Positions 1 through 10,284 of a stretch of DNA of 64,000 bases are shown here, piece after piece. A program made the translations under genes and the position numbers. Origin of the DNA: Candidatus Krumholzibacteriota bacterium (GTDB lineage: Bacteria; Krumholzibacteriota; Krumholzibacteriia; LZORAL124-64-63); the NCBI GenBank assembly GCA_024275485.1, contig JAJRZA010000002.1, forward strand, positions 1 to 64,000. Reading direction: 5' to 3'. Position 1 is the stretch's first letter. Each line of letters starts with the position of its first letter. Under the pieces are notes generated by a model. That model worked only from the letters and a program-made list of their open reading frames with translations, was not told the DNA's origin and did not search any database.

Positions 1-153
1 GACCGTAGGTTGGCGTTTGATGGTATTTTTTCGGAGCGGATCTTTCGTGATCACATTGTGTTACCGCAACGTTGGTCGGAATACTACGATGGCATGGTCA
101 ATACCCGGGCATTGGAGATGAACTGTGAACATGAGTTGAGTTACGCACGGTAG
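1..153 (+). CDS. 3' end of an unidentified protein (partial)
   Basis: Frame 1 is open from the window edge to a TAG at 151-153, giving 50 residues. The tail contains LPQRWSEYYDGMVNTRALEM and ends HELSYAR. The composition, with several Trp, Tyr and Arg, looks like real coding sequence, but I do not recognise the family. The start lies upstream of the window. No hairpin with a T-run follows; the next gene is on the other strand. Confidence 0.5.
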   Translation, partial: DRRLAFDGIFSERIFRDHIVLPQRWSEYYDGMVNTRALEMNCEHELSYAR

Positions 154-393
154 GGGGTTAATGGATGGTTGGGGAACCGGCCAACGATGGAAGGGAGGAA
201 CATTTTCGGGGGCACAACTAATTCAGTAACACCAGGTGCAACCGCATTCGAAGTGATGGCAACCGCAAGGGCGGCGTATGTGAACACCGGCGACTGTCCC
301 GGTGTGATCTTTGTCGATGCTTTGCTCGAACTTCCACCGGGAGCGTACCAATTTATTCGAAAAAACTTTTTCTTAAGGGCCAAAATACCCTGA

Positions 394-870
394 TCAGCCA
401 TTGGCCCGCCGCGCAGGCGATATCTCAGGGCCAGGATAGGGGTCGCTGATGAATTCTTCCAGGGTGTTGATGTGAACTTCCTGGTCGCTGCTGATCTGCT
501 TGACCAGATCCCCGATGCTGACGATGCCCATCAGGCGTCCTTCAGTCAAAATTGGGACATGACGAATGCGGGCTTCGGTCATGATGCCCATCACGGCATC
601 GATGGTGGCTTCGGGAGTGACATAAATCACTTTTCGGGTCATGACTTTGTGAGCCGGCGTTTCCCTGGCGCTGTGGCCTTCCTTGGCAATAAAACGCAAA
701 TAATCACGTTCGCTGATAATTCCCTTAATGGTGTTGTCTTCAACCACCAGGACACTCCCGATGTTCTTGTCGACCATGCGGGTAACCGCATCGAAAAGGG
801 TATCGTTGGGGCTAATCGTATGAACTTCGCTATTTTCACGACTTGCCAGAAGCTCTTGAATGGTCCGCAT
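394..870 (-). CDS. CBS-domain pair protein
   Basis: A 158-residue protein made almost wholly of two CBS motifs, at about residues 10-65 and 75-130. The hallmarks are IGSVLVVEDNTIKGIISERD in the first and IRHVPILTEGRLMGIVSIGD in the second. Stand-alone CBS pairs usually bind adenine nucleotides and act as energy or redox sensors; the partner here is unknown. I chose the ATG at 870 because an AGGAGG lies about 5-6 bases before it. An upstream in-frame TTG would sit inside that ribosome site. It is monocistronic, with no co-directional neighbour. Confidence 0.85.
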   Translation of the reverse strand: MRTIQELLASRENSEVHTISPNDTLFDAVTRMVDKNIGSVLVVEDNTIKGIISERDYLRFIAKEGHSARETPAHKVMTRKVIYVTPEATIDAVMGIMTEARIRHVPILTEGRLMGIVSIGDLVKQISSDQEVHINTLEEFISDPYPGPEISPARRANG

Positions 871-1243
871 GCAGGTCCTCCTCAAAATGAAATCTAGTTA
901 CCAATAGGGCGACAATTTAAACTCAAAAGCAGGAACTCGCTACCGGTAACACATGGGCAATCTCCCGCTTTGGCATGGTTGGAAGGCCATGTTCACCTCC
1001 GTGTTCAGCCCGAAACGGTTCCGCCCGACCTTGCTCCTGTCGGGGGAAGCAGTGTATCTTCTGAGTTGGGCTGCACTCGGTAGACTGTTTGATATCATGA
1101 TTTCCGATGCTCCCCGCTGAATACTTTTGTTGGGAGTCATTGGTCCTTTCGGACCGGCGACAGTCCAGGGTTTTTTGGAGCGGGGGTAAGCCCCGATCCT
1201 ATTGTCTGGTTGGCTGAAACGCCTTCCGGACCGGAAAGGCGCC
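871..1243. other. Intergenic stretch without a convincing gene
   Basis: About 370 bases between divergent genes, which must hold both promoters. A GGTCC/GGACC hairpin lies at 1142-1155 and a small CGGGG/CCCCG hairpin near 1180-1195. One 55-codon frame at 953-1120 has no ribosome site and is not called. I see no clear -35/-10 pair. Confidence 0.4.
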
Positions 1244-1708
1244 ATGTACCGCGATTTTGAAGACTTGCGCGACAATTGCCCGGTGGAGATCAAGGTCGAT
1301 ATTGCCCTGGATTTTAATCATGACGACCCCGACCAACTGGCGGCCTTCTGGCCTTCCACCCGCGATGGGGAATTCCGTCTCTACCTGACTCAACGAGTTT
1401 CTGATTTCTGGGAAAGGGCGGTGCGCTCCCGTGGAGGTGATCGTGTGCCGGAAGACTGCCTGGCCATGATTATCCTTGTGGACAGCTATCAGGACCCGGA
1501 TATGGGGCACAGCCTGTACCTGGAGTTGCACGCCTATTGCGGCACCGAAGAGGTGGGTGAGCTGACCTGGGATACCTTCGACGATGGGGCGTTGGAGGCT
1601 GAGTTCATGAAAGTATTACCCGGCCAGGTGGGCGATCTGGTGGCCCGGATGGCTCCGGTACGGGGGCTTCGCTGTGAGATTGAAATCAGTGAAGTGGCGG
1701 AGTTGTAG
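1244..1708 (+). CDS. Conserved-looking hypothetical protein
   Basis: A 154-residue acidic cytoplasmic protein with no signal peptide or membrane segment. It starts MYRDFEDLRDNC and ends EIEISEVAEL. The ATG at 1244 follows GGAAAGG with 4-5 bases of spacing; an in-frame TTG at 1202 has no such site. Alternating polar and hydrophobic segments suggest an alpha/beta fold. I do not recognise the family. It faces the YyaL-like gene convergently across a hairpin region. Confidence 0.6.
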   Translation: MYRDFEDLRDNCPVEIKVDIALDFNHDDPDQLAAFWPSTRDGEFRLYLTQRVSDFWERAVRSRGGDRVPEDCLAMIILVDSYQDPDMGHSLYLELHAYCGTEEVGELTWDTFDDGALEAEFMKVLPGQVGDLVARMAPVRGLRCEIEISEVAEL

Positions 1709-1710
1709 GC

Positions 1711-1761
1711 GCCCCGATCCATTGGTGGTTCGGGGCCCATTACCAATCAGGATGTCCTGAT
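1711..1761. terminator. Paired hairpins between convergent genes
   Basis: GCCCCGA (1711-1717) pairs with TCGGGGC (1730-1736) straight after the stop of the 154-residue protein. A second perfect inverted repeat, ATCAGGA/TCCTGAT with a 2-base gap, spans 1746-1761. Neither has a long T-run, so I call a likely bidirectional transcription end with modest confidence. The second repeat could instead be a protein-binding palindrome. Confidence 0.4.
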
Positions 1762-1780
1762 GGAATTCCCTGTAGTAATA

Positions 1781-3952
1781 TCATCTTCTTGATTCCACCG
1801 CGATTTGCTCCAGCATGACCCGGGTATCGCTGGTGGGAGCCTTGCAGGTGCCGAACTCGCAAACATAGGCGGTGGTTTTCCCGCCGGTGGCCGTCTTTCC
1901 TTCCAGGGCCGGAGCAAGTTTGGCCAGTTTTTTGTCGGGTCCGGCACCCGGCACCAGACAGCACACCGCGTTGGCGGGCAGACGAGACATCAGGGCTGTA
2001 AACATCTGGTCGGGTTCGCCCGCAATCACTACGCTGTAATATCTGTTGATCACTTTCCGGGCAGCATCACAGGACCAGGCCATTTCGAACCCGGCTCGTC
2101 TCAATAGGTCGGATTGGGATCCCAACTGCTGTTTGGCCTCGTCGAGATAGACGGTTTCGCCGGTGATGGCCGTCAAGCGCACCAAGTTGTGCAACATCAC
2201 GGCATTGCCCGACGGGATGACGCTGTCGAAATTCTCCACCCGACGTCCCAGGGGCGCTTCCGTGCCTTCGGCGGTAAGGTGAAACCCTCCACCGTCACGA
2301 CCAAACTCATCACGGGCATGATCCACCAGTTCCCGGGCGGTTTTCAGGTAGGTGGTCTTTCCCGACACCTGGTACAATTCCAGCAGGGCATCGGCCAGGA
2401 AAGCGTAGTCGTCCAGGATGGCCCGGCCGCTGGTGCGCGATCCGGAGGATGAACGCCACAGAGCGCCGTTCTCGGCTCGATGGTTTATCAGGAGGAAGTC
2501 CACGGTCTCTTCCGCCGCCTCCAAAAATTCCTTTTGTCCGGTCACGGAGTAGGCCTGGGCCAGTGACGCGATAACCAACCCGTTCCAGGACGTAACTATT
2601 TTCCGGTCGAGCCCCGGCGGAGTGCGTTGGTCGCGAACCTTGCGCAAAGCCAAACGGTGCCGATCGAACAGGATGGCCACTTCTTCTTTTGCCATTTCCC
2701 GACTTTGGGCAATAGCCTCAAGATCGGTTCGGCGCGTCAGGACGCTTTTCCCTGTGTGTTCGAAATTGCCTTGGGGAGTAATACCCAGGATGTCTGCGAG
2801 GGCGGGGCCGTCGGTATCGCCCACAGCGCCGGAAATATTTCTTTCATCCCAAATATAATAGGTGCCTTCTTCACCGCCGCTGTCGGCATCGTAGCTGGCA
2901 AAAAAACCGCCTTCATCGCCCCTCATTTCCCGCATCAGGAATTCCAGGACATCGGTTCCGGTGGCCAGAAAATCATCGCGTCCAAACACGGTGCCGGCTT
3001 CGAGAAAAAGCCCGGCCAGTTGTCCGTTGTCGTAGAGCATCTTCTCGAAGTGGGGGACGGTCCAGTCCTGGTCCACGGTGTAGCGGTGAAATCCTCCGCC
3101 TACATGGTCGTAGATGCCACCACCCTGCATGGCTTCCAGGGTGGCCTCGATCATCTCGCCAAGTTCGTCGTCCCCGGATTGGCGGTACTCATGCAGAAGA
3201 AAACGCCAGCGGGCGGGAGTGGGGAATTTCTGTTGTTGCTGGAAACCTGCGTATTGGTGATCGAAACTCTCCTTGGCACGGGCCACCACATCCTGGATGA
3301 CGGCATTGTCCACATCAAAGTCGCCGCTGACCAGGAGATTGCTCGAAGCAGCGATGCGTTCGGCTACTTTGAGGCCCTGTTGATCCAGTTCGCCCCGTCG
3401 AGTGGTGTAAACCTCGACGATTTGTTGCACCAGGCTCATGAAAGGATCGTGGGGGAAATAGGTCCCGCCGTGAAATGGTTTCAAGTCGGGCGTCAGGAAT
3501 ACGGACATGGGCCAGCCGCCGCGCCCGGTCATCATCTGGACTGCTTCCATGTAAACGGAATCCAGGTCGGGGCGCTCTTCACGATCAACCTTGATGCAGA
3601 TGAAGTGTTCGTTCATGAACAGGGCAACATCGTCTTTTTCAAAGACCTCGTGTTCCATCACATGGCACCAATGGCAGGAAGAATAGCCGATAGATAAAAA
3701 AATGGGTTTGTCCTCGGCTTTGGCCCGGTTCAACGCTTCTTCACCCCAGGGATACCAATCGAGTGGATTGTGGGCGTGTTGCTGCAGATACAGGGACGGT
3801 TCATTCAAGAGATGATTTCCGTACTGCCGAATGTTATCCGGGGTGCGAGGGCCCTCGAAGGGGATATTCCCCTGCTTGATTTCATCCATCTTACAACCTG
3901 TGGGAAAGAGTGAAAAGGTGACCAACAGGGTCAGAAAGGCTAGGCGTTTCAT
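1781..3952 (-). CDS. YyaL/DUF255 thioredoxin-fold lipoprotein
   Basis: A 723-residue protein of the YyaL/SPATA20 family. It has an N-terminal thioredoxin-like domain (about residues 45-200) joined to an (alpha/alpha)6-barrel glycan-epimerase-like half. The thioredoxin part shows [14 protein letters not shown], with the CxxC at 93-96, and [21 protein letters not shown]. The barrel shows [20 protein letters not shown] before it and [12 protein letters not shown] within it. The family's biochemical role is unsettled. Unlike many cytosolic relatives, this one has a lipobox (FPTGC, Cys20), so it is probably periplasmic and membrane-anchored. ATG 3952 is preferred over an upstream TTG at 3961, although the ribosome site is weak for both. 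Confidence 0.9.
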   Translation of the reverse strand: MKRLAFLTLLVTFSLFPTGCKMDEIKQGNIPFEGPRTPDNIRQYGNHLLNEPSLYLQQHAHNPLDWYPWGEEALNRAKAEDKPIFLSIGYSSCHWCHVMEHEVFEKDDVALFMNEHFICIKVDREERPDLDSVYMEAVQMMTGRGGWPMSVFLTPDLKPFHGGTYFPHDPFMSLVQQIVEVYTTRRGELDQQGLKVAERIAASSNLLVSGDFDVDNAVIQDVVARAKESFDHQYAGFQQQQKFPTPARWRFLLHEYRQSGDDELGEMIEATLEAMQGGGIYDHVGGGFHRYTVDQDWTVPHFEKMLYDNGQLAGLFLEAGTVFGRDDFLATGTDVLEFLMREMRGDEGGFFASYDADSGGEEGTYYIWDERNISGAVGDTDGPALADILGITPQGNFEHTGKSVLTRRTDLEAIAQSREMAKEEVAILFDRHRLALRKVRDQRTPPGLDRKIVTSWNGLVIASLAQAYSVTGQKEFLEAAEETVDFLLINHRAENGALWRSSSGSRTSGRAILDDYAFLADALLELYQVSGKTTYLKTARELVDHARDEFGRDGGGFHLTAEGTEAPLGRRVENFDSVIPSGNAVMLHNLVRLTAITGETVYLDEAKQQLGSQSDLLRRAGFEMAWSCDAARKVINRYYSVVIAGEPDQMFTALMSRLPANAVCCLVPGAGPDKKLAKLAPALEGKTATGGKTTAYVCEFGTCKAPTSDTRVMLEQIAVESRR

Positions 3953-4295
3953 GAGGTCCAATCGGATTGAAGCAATAGAGGACTATTTGGATATGGTAGA
4001 TGGAATTAGAAGTTCCGCCACTCCTTGGGAAAACCCGGCGGCACGGTTGGAGTAGTCTGAATAGCCCTTTAAGTAGGTTATTTGTAAGTCTATTATAAAG
4101 TTCAAAAAAGTCTTCTTTTTTCATTGTCAGGCATTTGTCACGGCATTACTATTTCAATGCGAATTTCAGCTTGTGCCGAGGTGATTGAAATTTTCACCTG
4201 ATTACCCACTTCCAGTGGGAGGGGCTATAGTCTGCCAAAAAGCATTTGAATAATTTGGCTGATGCCATTTCTCGACGCTAAAGGGGGCGAGTCGC
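3953..4295. other. Divergent intergenic region before the ACIII operon
   Basis: About 340 bases separate the YyaL-like gene (minus) from actA (plus). It is AT-richer than its surroundings. It holds an AAAAAAG/CTTTTTT inverted repeat near 4105-4123 and the CCCACT/AGTGGG repeat described separately. No protein-coding frame has a ribosome site. It must carry promoters for both directions. Confidence 0.5.
4202..4231 (+). promoter_or_regulatory. Possible act promoter with a palindrome in the spacer
   Basis: TATAGT at 4226-4231 lies 18 bases after a weak TTACCC (4202-4207). The inverted repeat CCCACT-TCC-AGTGGG (4205-4219) occupies the spacer, where a bound repressor would block polymerase. The -35 match is poor, so this is tentative. 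Nothing else between here and the TTG start of actA resembles a promoter. Confidence 0.35.
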
Positions 4296-5006
4296 TTGGC
4301 TCCGGAAAACCAAGACCTCAATTCGGGTTCGAACCCTGATCCCGACAACACGACCACAGACCGATTTGTTTTTCCCAAGTGGACCAACCAGCTGCGTGAG
4401 ATTTCAGCGCTGGGTGCCTTGGGTGGGTTGGTTTATGCGGTGGTGTTGATCACGGGTGTGTTCTCCCCGGAAATGTCCGCCATCGGATATGCCCCCGTTC
4501 AGCCGGTTGAATACAGCCATGCGTTGCACGCAGGGGAACTGGGCATGGATTGTCGTTATTGCCACACCAGTGTGGAAACCACGGCCAAGGCCAACATTCC
4601 GCCCACCGCCACCTGCATGAACTGTCACGCCTATATCAAAACCGAAAGCCCCAAGCTGGAACTGGTGCGTGCCAGTGCGGAGTCGGGTCAGCCCATTGCC
4701 TGGGTTCGGGTTCACGACCTGCCTGATTTTGTCTTTTTCAACCATGCGGGACACATCCAGTCCGGAGTTGGTTGCGTCAGTTGTCATGGCCGTGTGGACA
4801 ACATGAAAGTCGTTGAACAGACAGAGCCCCTGAACATGGGTTGGTGCCTGAGTTGCCATCGGGCTCCCGAAGCCCACCTGCGGCCAAAGGAATTTGTTAC
4901 GGCCATGCAATGGAAGGCTCCCGGTGATCCGGTTGCTTTCGGCGCCGAGTTGCGCAAAGTGCATGAGATCAACCCGTCAGAAGATTGTACCACCTGTCAC
5001 CGTTAG
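4296..5006 (+). CDS. actA: Alternative complex III pentahaem cytochrome c subunit
   Basis: A 236-residue subunit of ACIII, the quinol:electron-acceptor oxidoreductase that replaces the bc1 complex in many bacteria. One membrane helix (about residues 36-56) precedes five CxxCH haem sites at 86-90 (CRYCH), 107-111 (CMNCH), 160-164 (CVSCH), 184-188 (CLSCH) and 231-235 (CTTCH). The haems face the periplasm and pass electrons from the iron-sulfur subunit outward. No ATG is in frame upstream, so the TTG at 4296 preceded by AAGGGGG is the best start. It is the first gene of the act operon, followed 12 bases later by actB. Confidence 0.93.
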   Translation: MAPENQDLNSGSNPDPDNTTTDRFVFPKWTNQLREISALGALGGLVYAVVLITGVFSPEMSAIGYAPVQPVEYSHALHAGELGMDCRYCHTSVETTAKANIPPTATCMNCHAYIKTESPKLELVRASAESGQPIAWVRVHDLPDFVFFNHAGHIQSGVGCVSCHGRVDNMKVVEQTEPLNMGWCLSCHRAPEAHLRPKEFVTAMQWKAPGDPVAFGAELRKVHEINPSEDCTTCHR

Positions 5007-5018
5007 GGAAGGTTGCGA

Positions 5019-5546
5019 ATGTCCGGAATGTCCGAGAGCCTGAAGAATGCCCAGAGCGGCAAGAACTACTGGCGAAGCCTGCAGGAGCTGGCGGACACCG
5101 ATGAGTTCCGCGAACAACTGGATAACGAATTCCCGGGTGGAATCGATGCTCCCGTCAGTGGAATCAGCCGTCGTCGTTTTCTTCAGTTCATGTCCGCATC
5201 CATCGCCATGGTCTCTTTGGCGGGTTGTCGCTGGCCCGAAGAAAAGATCATGCCTTACGCTGCCCGTCCCGAGGGAGTCGATCCCGGAACTACTCGTAAG
5301 TTTGCCACCACCATGGAGTTGGGTTCTGTGCCTTTGGCTCTGTTGGCCACCAGTTATGATGGGCGGCCCATCAAAATCGACGGCAACCCCTCTTTCAGCC
5401 TGAGCCAGGGTGCCACCAACGCCTTTGCCCAGGCAAGCGTTCTCGATCTTTACGATCCCGCCCGAAGCCGAGGTCTCATTCAACGCAGTGGTGGGCGCGA
5501 AGCCAACCCGTCCTGGGAAGATTTTCTCGCCGCGGCCAAAACCTGA
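5019..5546 (+). CDS. actB: Alternative complex III iron-sulfur subunit ActB, N-terminal part (frameshifted)
   Basis: The first 175 residues of ActB. It opens with the usual ActB head (NYWRSLQELADTDEFREQL), then a twin-arginine export motif SRRRFLQFMSASIAMVSLAGC at about residues 48-68, then the start of the molybdopterin-oxidoreductase-like domain. The frame ends at a TGA (5544-5546) directly after ...FLAAAKT. One extra A in the AAAA run at 5538-5541 would give [22 protein letters not shown] and join the next frame without a break. The gene is therefore split by one missing base, either a read/assembly error in a homopolymer or a real mutation. ATG 5019 has GGGAAGG upstream. Confidence 0.85.
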   Translation: MSGMSESLKNAQSGKNYWRSLQELADTDEFREQLDNEFPGGIDAPVSGISRRRFLQFMSASIAMVSLAGCRWPEEKIMPYAARPEGVDPGTTRKFATTMELGSVPLALLATSYDGRPIKIDGNPSFSLSQGATNAFAQASVLDLYDPARSRGLIQRSGGREANPSWEDFLAAAKT

Positions 5547-5554
5547 AGCGTGGC

Positions 5555-8116
5555 ATGAAGAAGACGGCCATACTTACGGAGGTCACCACTTCGCCGGCCG
5601 TCTGGTACACCATGGGCCGGTTGGTCGGCAAGGGTGCCAGGATTTATTCCTGGGAAGCGGTGTGCCGGGTCAATGAGATCATGGGGGCCAAGATGGCCTT
5701 CGGGACTCCCGCCAAAACCCAACTGGACCTGACCACGGCCCAGGTGATCGTCGATTTCGATGCGAACATGATGCAGGACCATCCCTCCGCTCTACGCAAT
5801 GCTAGGGAGTTCGCCAGGGGTCGTCGCCCCGAGACGGGCCATATGAACCGGTTGTATTGCTACGAAAACAATTTTTCCGTGACCGGTGGTCAGGCTGATC
5901 ATCGTTTCCCCACCCCTGCCGGACAGATCGGTGCCGCTGTTTGGGCCCTGGCCGCTGAACTGGTTCTGGGTGAAGGGCTGCCACTGCCGGCGCAGGCAGG
6001 GTCCAGTCGTGGCGATCTGGCCAGGTGGCGTCACCATGCAACCGGCGGGAAACATGTGGCTGCTCTGGCCCAGGATCTGATGGCCAATCGTGGCCAAAGC
6101 CTGCTTTTGGCTGGTATGCGCCAACCGGCCGAGGTGCACGCCATGGTCTACAACCTGAACCAGGCTTTGGGCAACGCGGGCCGTTCCATCAGTTATCTCC
6201 CCATGCAAATGCCCGAGTTCCAGGACATCAGCAAGCTGGTGGACGATCTCAACTCCGGATCCATCGAAACCCTGGTGATGCTGGGCGGCAACCCCGTTTA
6301 TAACGCTCCTGAGGATCTCAAATTCGGCCAAGCCATGATGAAGGCAGCCAACCGGATTCATCTCAGTGATCAGGACAACGCGACTTCCCGGCAATGCACC
6401 TGGCACATTCCCAGGGCCCATTATCTGGAGAGCTGGGGCGACGCCGTGGGCTGGGACGGCACCTACATGGCCGTGCAACCGCTGATTCAACCCCTGTTCG
6501 GTGGCAAAACCGCCACTGAAGTATTGTCGGCGTTCAATTCCCGCAAGCCCAAAAACAGTTTCGACAAGGCCCGCTCATCCTTCTCCGTAATGACTGGTGG
6601 CTCACCGCGCACTCCCAAAAACGACGGGGCCTTTGAGAAGCGCTGGCGCAAGTTTATTCACGACGGGCATCTGGTCCTTGGTGGCGCAGCCAGTGCCGGG
6701 GCGTTGCCTTTGGCCGGCAATAGAATTGCCGCACCGTCCGGTGGACACTCCTTGTCGGTCGACAATCTGGAAATCAGCTTCGCCCTGGATCAGTCAGTGT
6801 ATGATGGCCGTTTCGCCAACAATGCCTGGTTGCAGGAACTGCCCGATTTCATGACCAAATTGACCTGGGACAACGCGGCCCTGATCAGCCCCGCCACCGC
6901 CCTTGAACTCGGAGTGGAACACGGGGATGTTGTGACCATGCAATACCAGGGCAACAGCATGGAGGCGGCTGTTTATGTGATGCCTGGCCATGCCAAGCAC
7001 TCGGTGACCGTCAATTTGGGTTACGGTTGCGATGAACTGGGTCCCATCGCCAAGGGTGCCGGTTTCAACTTCTACCAGTTGCGAACCTGGGACAACCTGG
7101 ACATGGGCCAGGGTCTCACAATCAGCAAGACCGGTGGCAAGTACACATTGGCCACCACCCAGGATCACCATGCCATCGACAACGCCGGCGCTGAAGAAAT
7201 CCAGAAACGTGTGCCCGGTTTGGTGCGCCAGGGAACCCTGGAGGATTACAAGAACCACCCCGAATTCGTGGATCATCTCGGCCTTCACCATCCGCCCCTG
7301 GAGTCTCTTTGGAAAGAGCACGAGTATCACGGTTACAAATGGGGCATGGCCATCGATTTGAATGTCTGCAATGGTTGTAATGCCTGCATCCTCGGCTGCC
7401 AGAGTGAAAACAATGTGGCGGTGGTGGGCAAGGATGAAGTTGCCCGGGGAAGGGAAATGAGCTGGCTGCGGTTGGATCGTTATTTCCTGGGCGACATGGA
7501 CGATCCCGAATGCTCCCAGCAACCGGTTGGTTGTGTGCAATGCGAGATGGCTCCCTGCGAGCAGGTTTGTCCCGTGGCCGCCACCATGCACACCGATGAA
7601 GGCCTCAACGCCATGGTTTACAACCGCTGCGTTGGAACTCGCTACTGCTCCAACAACTGCCCCTACAAGGTTCGTCGTTTCAACTGGTTCAATAACTTTG
7701 AAGACCTCACCGATGTGGAGCGTCTTGTTCTGAACCCGGATGTGACGGTTCGGGCTCGCGGTGTGATGGAGAAATGCAGCTACTGCGTGCAGCGCATTGA
7801 AGGGGCCCGGGTCCAGGCGAGGGTGGAAGGCCGCAAGATTCAGGACGGCGACATTACCCCGGCCTGCGCCGAAACCTGTCCAGTGGATGCCATCACTTTC
7901 GGCGATCTGAATGATTCCGAAAGCAGGGTCAGCAAGTTGCGCAAGGACAGCCGGGCCTACGACCTGCTCGGGTATCTGAACATCAAACCACGCACGTTTT
8001 ACATGGCCCGAATTCGTAACCCGAATTCCGCCATAGCTCCGGTCTCCAATGTTGGTGAGCATGGCAATGGGCACGAAGGTGGTCATGAAGAGGCCCAGGG
8101 GAATGCCCACGGGTAG
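5555..8116 (+). CDS. actB: Alternative complex III iron-sulfur subunit ActB, main part
   Basis: An 853-residue continuation of ActB in another frame. The molybdopterin-oxidoreductase-like region, which lacks a cofactor in known ACIII, runs to about residue 570. A ferredoxin-like part follows with Cys clusters [35 protein letters not shown] and CSYC...CAETC, enough for three [4Fe-4S] and one [3Fe-4S] centre as in known ACIII. With the upstream piece the total is about 1,030 residues, normal for ActB. The ATG at 5555 is probably only an internal Met of the unbroken gene. The protein sits on the periplasmic face and links quinol oxidation to ActA. A 132-base gap precedes actC. Confidence 0.92.
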   Translation: MKKTAILTEVTTSPAVWYTMGRLVGKGARIYSWEAVCRVNEIMGAKMAFGTPAKTQLDLTTAQVIVDFDANMMQDHPSALRNAREFARGRRPETGHMNRLYCYENNFSVTGGQADHRFPTPAGQIGAAVWALAAELVLGEGLPLPAQAGSSRGDLARWRHHATGGKHVAALAQDLMANRGQSLLLAGMRQPAEVHAMVYNLNQALGNAGRSISYLPMQMPEFQDISKLVDDLNSGSIETLVMLGGNPVYNAPEDLKFGQAMMKAANRIHLSDQDNATSRQCTWHIPRAHYLESWGDAVGWDGTYMAVQPLIQPLFGGKTATEVLSAFNSRKPKNSFDKARSSFSVMTGGSPRTPKNDGAFEKRWRKFIHDGHLVLGGAASAGALPLAGNRIAAPSGGHSLSVDNLEISFALDQSVYDGRFANNAWLQELPDFMTKLTWDNAALISPATALELGVEHGDVVTMQYQGNSMEAAVYVMPGHAKHSVTVNLGYGCDELGPIAKGAGFNFYQLRTWDNLDMGQGLTISKTGGKYTLATTQDHHAIDNAGAEEIQKRVPGLVRQGTLEDYKNHPEFVDHLGLHHPPLESLWKEHEYHGYKWGMAIDLNVCNGCNACILGCQSENNVAVVGKDEVARGREMSWLRLDRYFLGDMDDPECSQQPVGCVQCEMAPCEQVCPVAATMHTDEGLNAMVYNRCVGTRYCSNNCPYKVRRFNWFNNFEDLTDVERLVLNPDVTVRARGVMEKCSYCVQRIEGARVQARVEGRKIQDGDITPACAETCPVDAITFGDLNDSESRVSKLRKDSRAYDLLGYLNIKPRTFYMARIRNPNSAIAPVSNVGEHGNGHEGGHEEAQGNAHG

Positions 8117-8248
8117 ATATTCACAGCCATTAGTGCCGGGGAAATAAGATGAAGACGCGTCCACCGGAAAGCCGATGGGGCACGAGGACTTGGAAACATT
8201 AGCCATTAGTTCCTGGAACCGGGATTTAACGGAACTGGAGCCCGAAGT

Positions 8249-9709
8249 ATGAAGCCGTCGGTCACCGACCTAAATGACAACACTGTGGACGACCCCACCC
8301 AGCCGGTGGAGTTGATTCTGGGAAACCAGGACTTCACGTCGATCACCGAGCAGGTCTCGGATATCGTCCTGGAGCACAAGACACCCAAAGCCTGGTATTT
8401 CGCCTTCGCGTTTTTTGCCGGTCTGACCGGCGTCCTGTTCCTGATGATCGCCTACCTGTTCATCACGGGTGTGGGTGTGTGGGGCTTGAACAACCCGGTC
8501 AGCTGGGGCTGGGCCATTGTGAATTTCGTGTTCTGGGTCGGAATCGGCCATGCGGGCACGTTGATCTCGGCCATCCTGTTTTTGCTGCGGCAGAAATGGC
8601 GCACCAGCATCAACCGTTTTGCAGAAGCCATGACGATTTTCGCCGTGATGTGTGCCGGTATCTTCCCGGGCATTCACGTGGGGCGTGTCTGGGTGGTCTA
8701 CTGGCTGTTTCCAATCCCCAATTACCAGTCCATGTGGCCCAACTTTCGCAGCCCCTTGTTGTGGGACGTGTTTGCGGTGGGAACCTACGCCCTCGTTTCA
8801 CTTCTGTTCTGGTACATGGGAATGGTGCCTGATCTGGCAACCTTCCGTGATCGGGCCAAAGGGCGAATTCAGCAAATTGTTTATGGAACTCTTTCATTGG
8901 GATGGCGGGGCAGTCATCGCCACTGGCACCGTTACGAAAAGGCCTACCTGCTGCTCGCCGGTTTGGCTACTCCGCTGGTGCTCTCGGTTCACTCCGTGGT
9001 GTCATTTGACTTTGCCACCGCGCAGCTGCCCGGTTGGCACACCACCATTTTCCCGCCCTACTTTGTGGCCGGAGCCGTGTTCTCCGGTTTTGCCATGGTG
9101 GGGACCATATTGATTCCCGCCCGCCAATGGTTCGGTTTGAAACACATCATCACGGTTCATCACCTTGAGAACATGAACAAGATCATTCTGGCTACCGGTA
9201 GCATGGTTGGTTTCGCCTACGCCACCGAGTTCTTCATCGCCTGGTACGGCGGCAATCCCTACGAGAGTTTTGCTTTCGTGAACCGTGCTTTTGGCCCTTA
9301 TGCCTGGGCCTACTGGATAATGGTCAGTTGCAACGTGATTACTCCCCAGCTGTTCTGGTCCAAGAAAATCCGCACCAATATCGGCATCATGTGGGTCATG
9401 TACATTTTTGTGAACATCGGTATGTGGTTCGAGCGCTTCGTAATCACCGTCACTTCGTTGAGTCGCGATTTCCTGCCCTCGTCCTGGGCCTACTACGATC
9501 CGACCATCGTCGATATCCTGACCTTCATGGGCAGCTTCGGTCTGTTCTTTACCATGATTCTGCTCTTCATCCGCTTCGCGCCCCTGATTGCCATGGCCGA
9601 AGTCAAAACAGTGATGCCAATTGCCGATGCCCATGGTGGCGAACGCCGCTCGGTGGGTGACTATCATGGCGATATACCCCGTGATGATATGAAAGGGGGA
9701 GACCACTAA
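8249..9709 (+). CDS. actC: Alternative complex III NrfD-like membrane subunit ActC
   Basis: A 486-residue NrfD/PsrC-family integral membrane protein with about ten hydrophobic helices, matching the usual ActC length. A polar head (about 50 residues) precedes the first helix at [20 protein letters not shown]. Typical family stretches include [20 protein letters not shown] and PGIHVGRVW. NrfD subunits carry the quinol site and are thought to contribute to proton movement in ACIII. GGAG lies before the ATG at 8249. The preceding 130 bases hold only a 17-codon frame and a repeated AGCCATTAGT. The stop overlaps the actD start (TAATG). Confidence 0.93.
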   Translation: MKPSVTDLNDNTVDDPTQPVELILGNQDFTSITEQVSDIVLEHKTPKAWYFAFAFFAGLTGVLFLMIAYLFITGVGVWGLNNPVSWGWAIVNFVFWVGIGHAGTLISAILFLLRQKWRTSINRFAEAMTIFAVMCAGIFPGIHVGRVWVVYWLFPIPNYQSMWPNFRSPLLWDVFAVGTYALVSLLFWYMGMVPDLATFRDRAKGRIQQIVYGTLSLGWRGSHRHWHRYEKAYLLLAGLATPLVLSVHSVVSFDFATAQLPGWHTTIFPPYFVAGAVFSGFAMVGTILIPARQWFGLKHIITVHHLENMNKIILATGSMVGFAYATEFFIAWYGGNPYESFAFVNRAFGPYAWAYWIMVSCNVITPQLFWSKKIRTNIGIMWVMYIFVNIGMWFERFVITVTSLSRDFLPSSWAYYDPTIVDILTFMGSFGLFFTMILLFIRFAPLIAMAEVKTVMPIADAHGGERRSVGDYHGDIPRDDMKGGDH

Positions 9710-10281
9710 TGGCTTCAGAAATGGCTGCAAATATTAAAAAAGGGGCCCTTTACGGCCTGATGGTTGAATTCTCCGATGTACCCGATCTGGTGAAAGCCGT
9801 TGAAAAATGTCGTGATCAGGGATTCAAAAACTGGGATGTGCATACGCCGTTCCCGGTGCACGGCATGGATGCCGCCATGGGGCTCAAGGGAACCCAATTG
9901 CCATTCTTGATTCTGGCCGGCGGAGCCACTGGCCTGGGGTTGGCCACCTTGATGCAATGGTGGATGAACGCGGTGGATTATCCGTTCATCATTTCGGGTA
10001 AGCCTTTGTTCGGCATTCCGGCCAACATACCCATCATGTTCGAACTGACGGTGTTGCTTTCTGCTTTTACCGCTTTTTTCGGCATGTGGACACTCAATGG
10101 TTTGCCCCGGCTCTACCATCCCCTGTTCACCAATTTCCGTTTCCGAAGGGCAACCCAGGATCGATTCTTCATTGTTGTTGAAGCAAAGGATCCCAAGTTC
10201 CAGCTCGAGAAAACACGCGAATTCCTGGCCTCACTGGGCGGGAATGTGGTGGAAGAAGTCAACGAAAGTGCGGAGGACTGA
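9709..10281 (+). CDS. actD: Alternative complex III DUF3341 membrane subunit ActD
   Basis: A 190-residue DUF3341 protein. An N-terminal cytoplasmic domain (YGLMVEFSDVPDLVKAVEKC) is followed by two membrane helices at about residues 63-84 and 105-128 and a short C-terminal domain ending in a poorly conserved acidic tail. In ACIII structures this subunit packs against the ActC/ActF bundle and has no cofactor. The start overlaps the actC stop by one base, and actE begins three bases after the stop, so translation is coupled. Confidence 0.92.
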   Translation: MASEMAANIKKGALYGLMVEFSDVPDLVKAVEKCRDQGFKNWDVHTPFPVHGMDAAMGLKGTQLPFLILAGGATGLGLATLMQWWMNAVDYPFIISGKPLFGIPANIPIMFELTVLLSAFTAFFGMWTLNGLPRLYHPLFTNFRFRRATQDRFFIVVEAKDPKFQLEKTREFLASLGGNVVEEVNESAED

Positions 10282-10284
10282 CCG

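Noticed and set aside
141-401. 86-codon minus-strand and 74-codon plus-strand frames over the same stretch
   Set aside because: Neither has a ribosome site or a recognisable pattern, and they overlap each other.
953-1120. Small plus-strand frame of 55 codons starting MGNLPLWHGWK
   Set aside because: No ribosome site at its first ATG, only a too-close GGAAGG at the second, and no known similarity.
8150-8203. 17-codon frame between actB and actC
   Set aside because: It has a purine-rich stretch upstream but is too short to support as a gene without conservation data.
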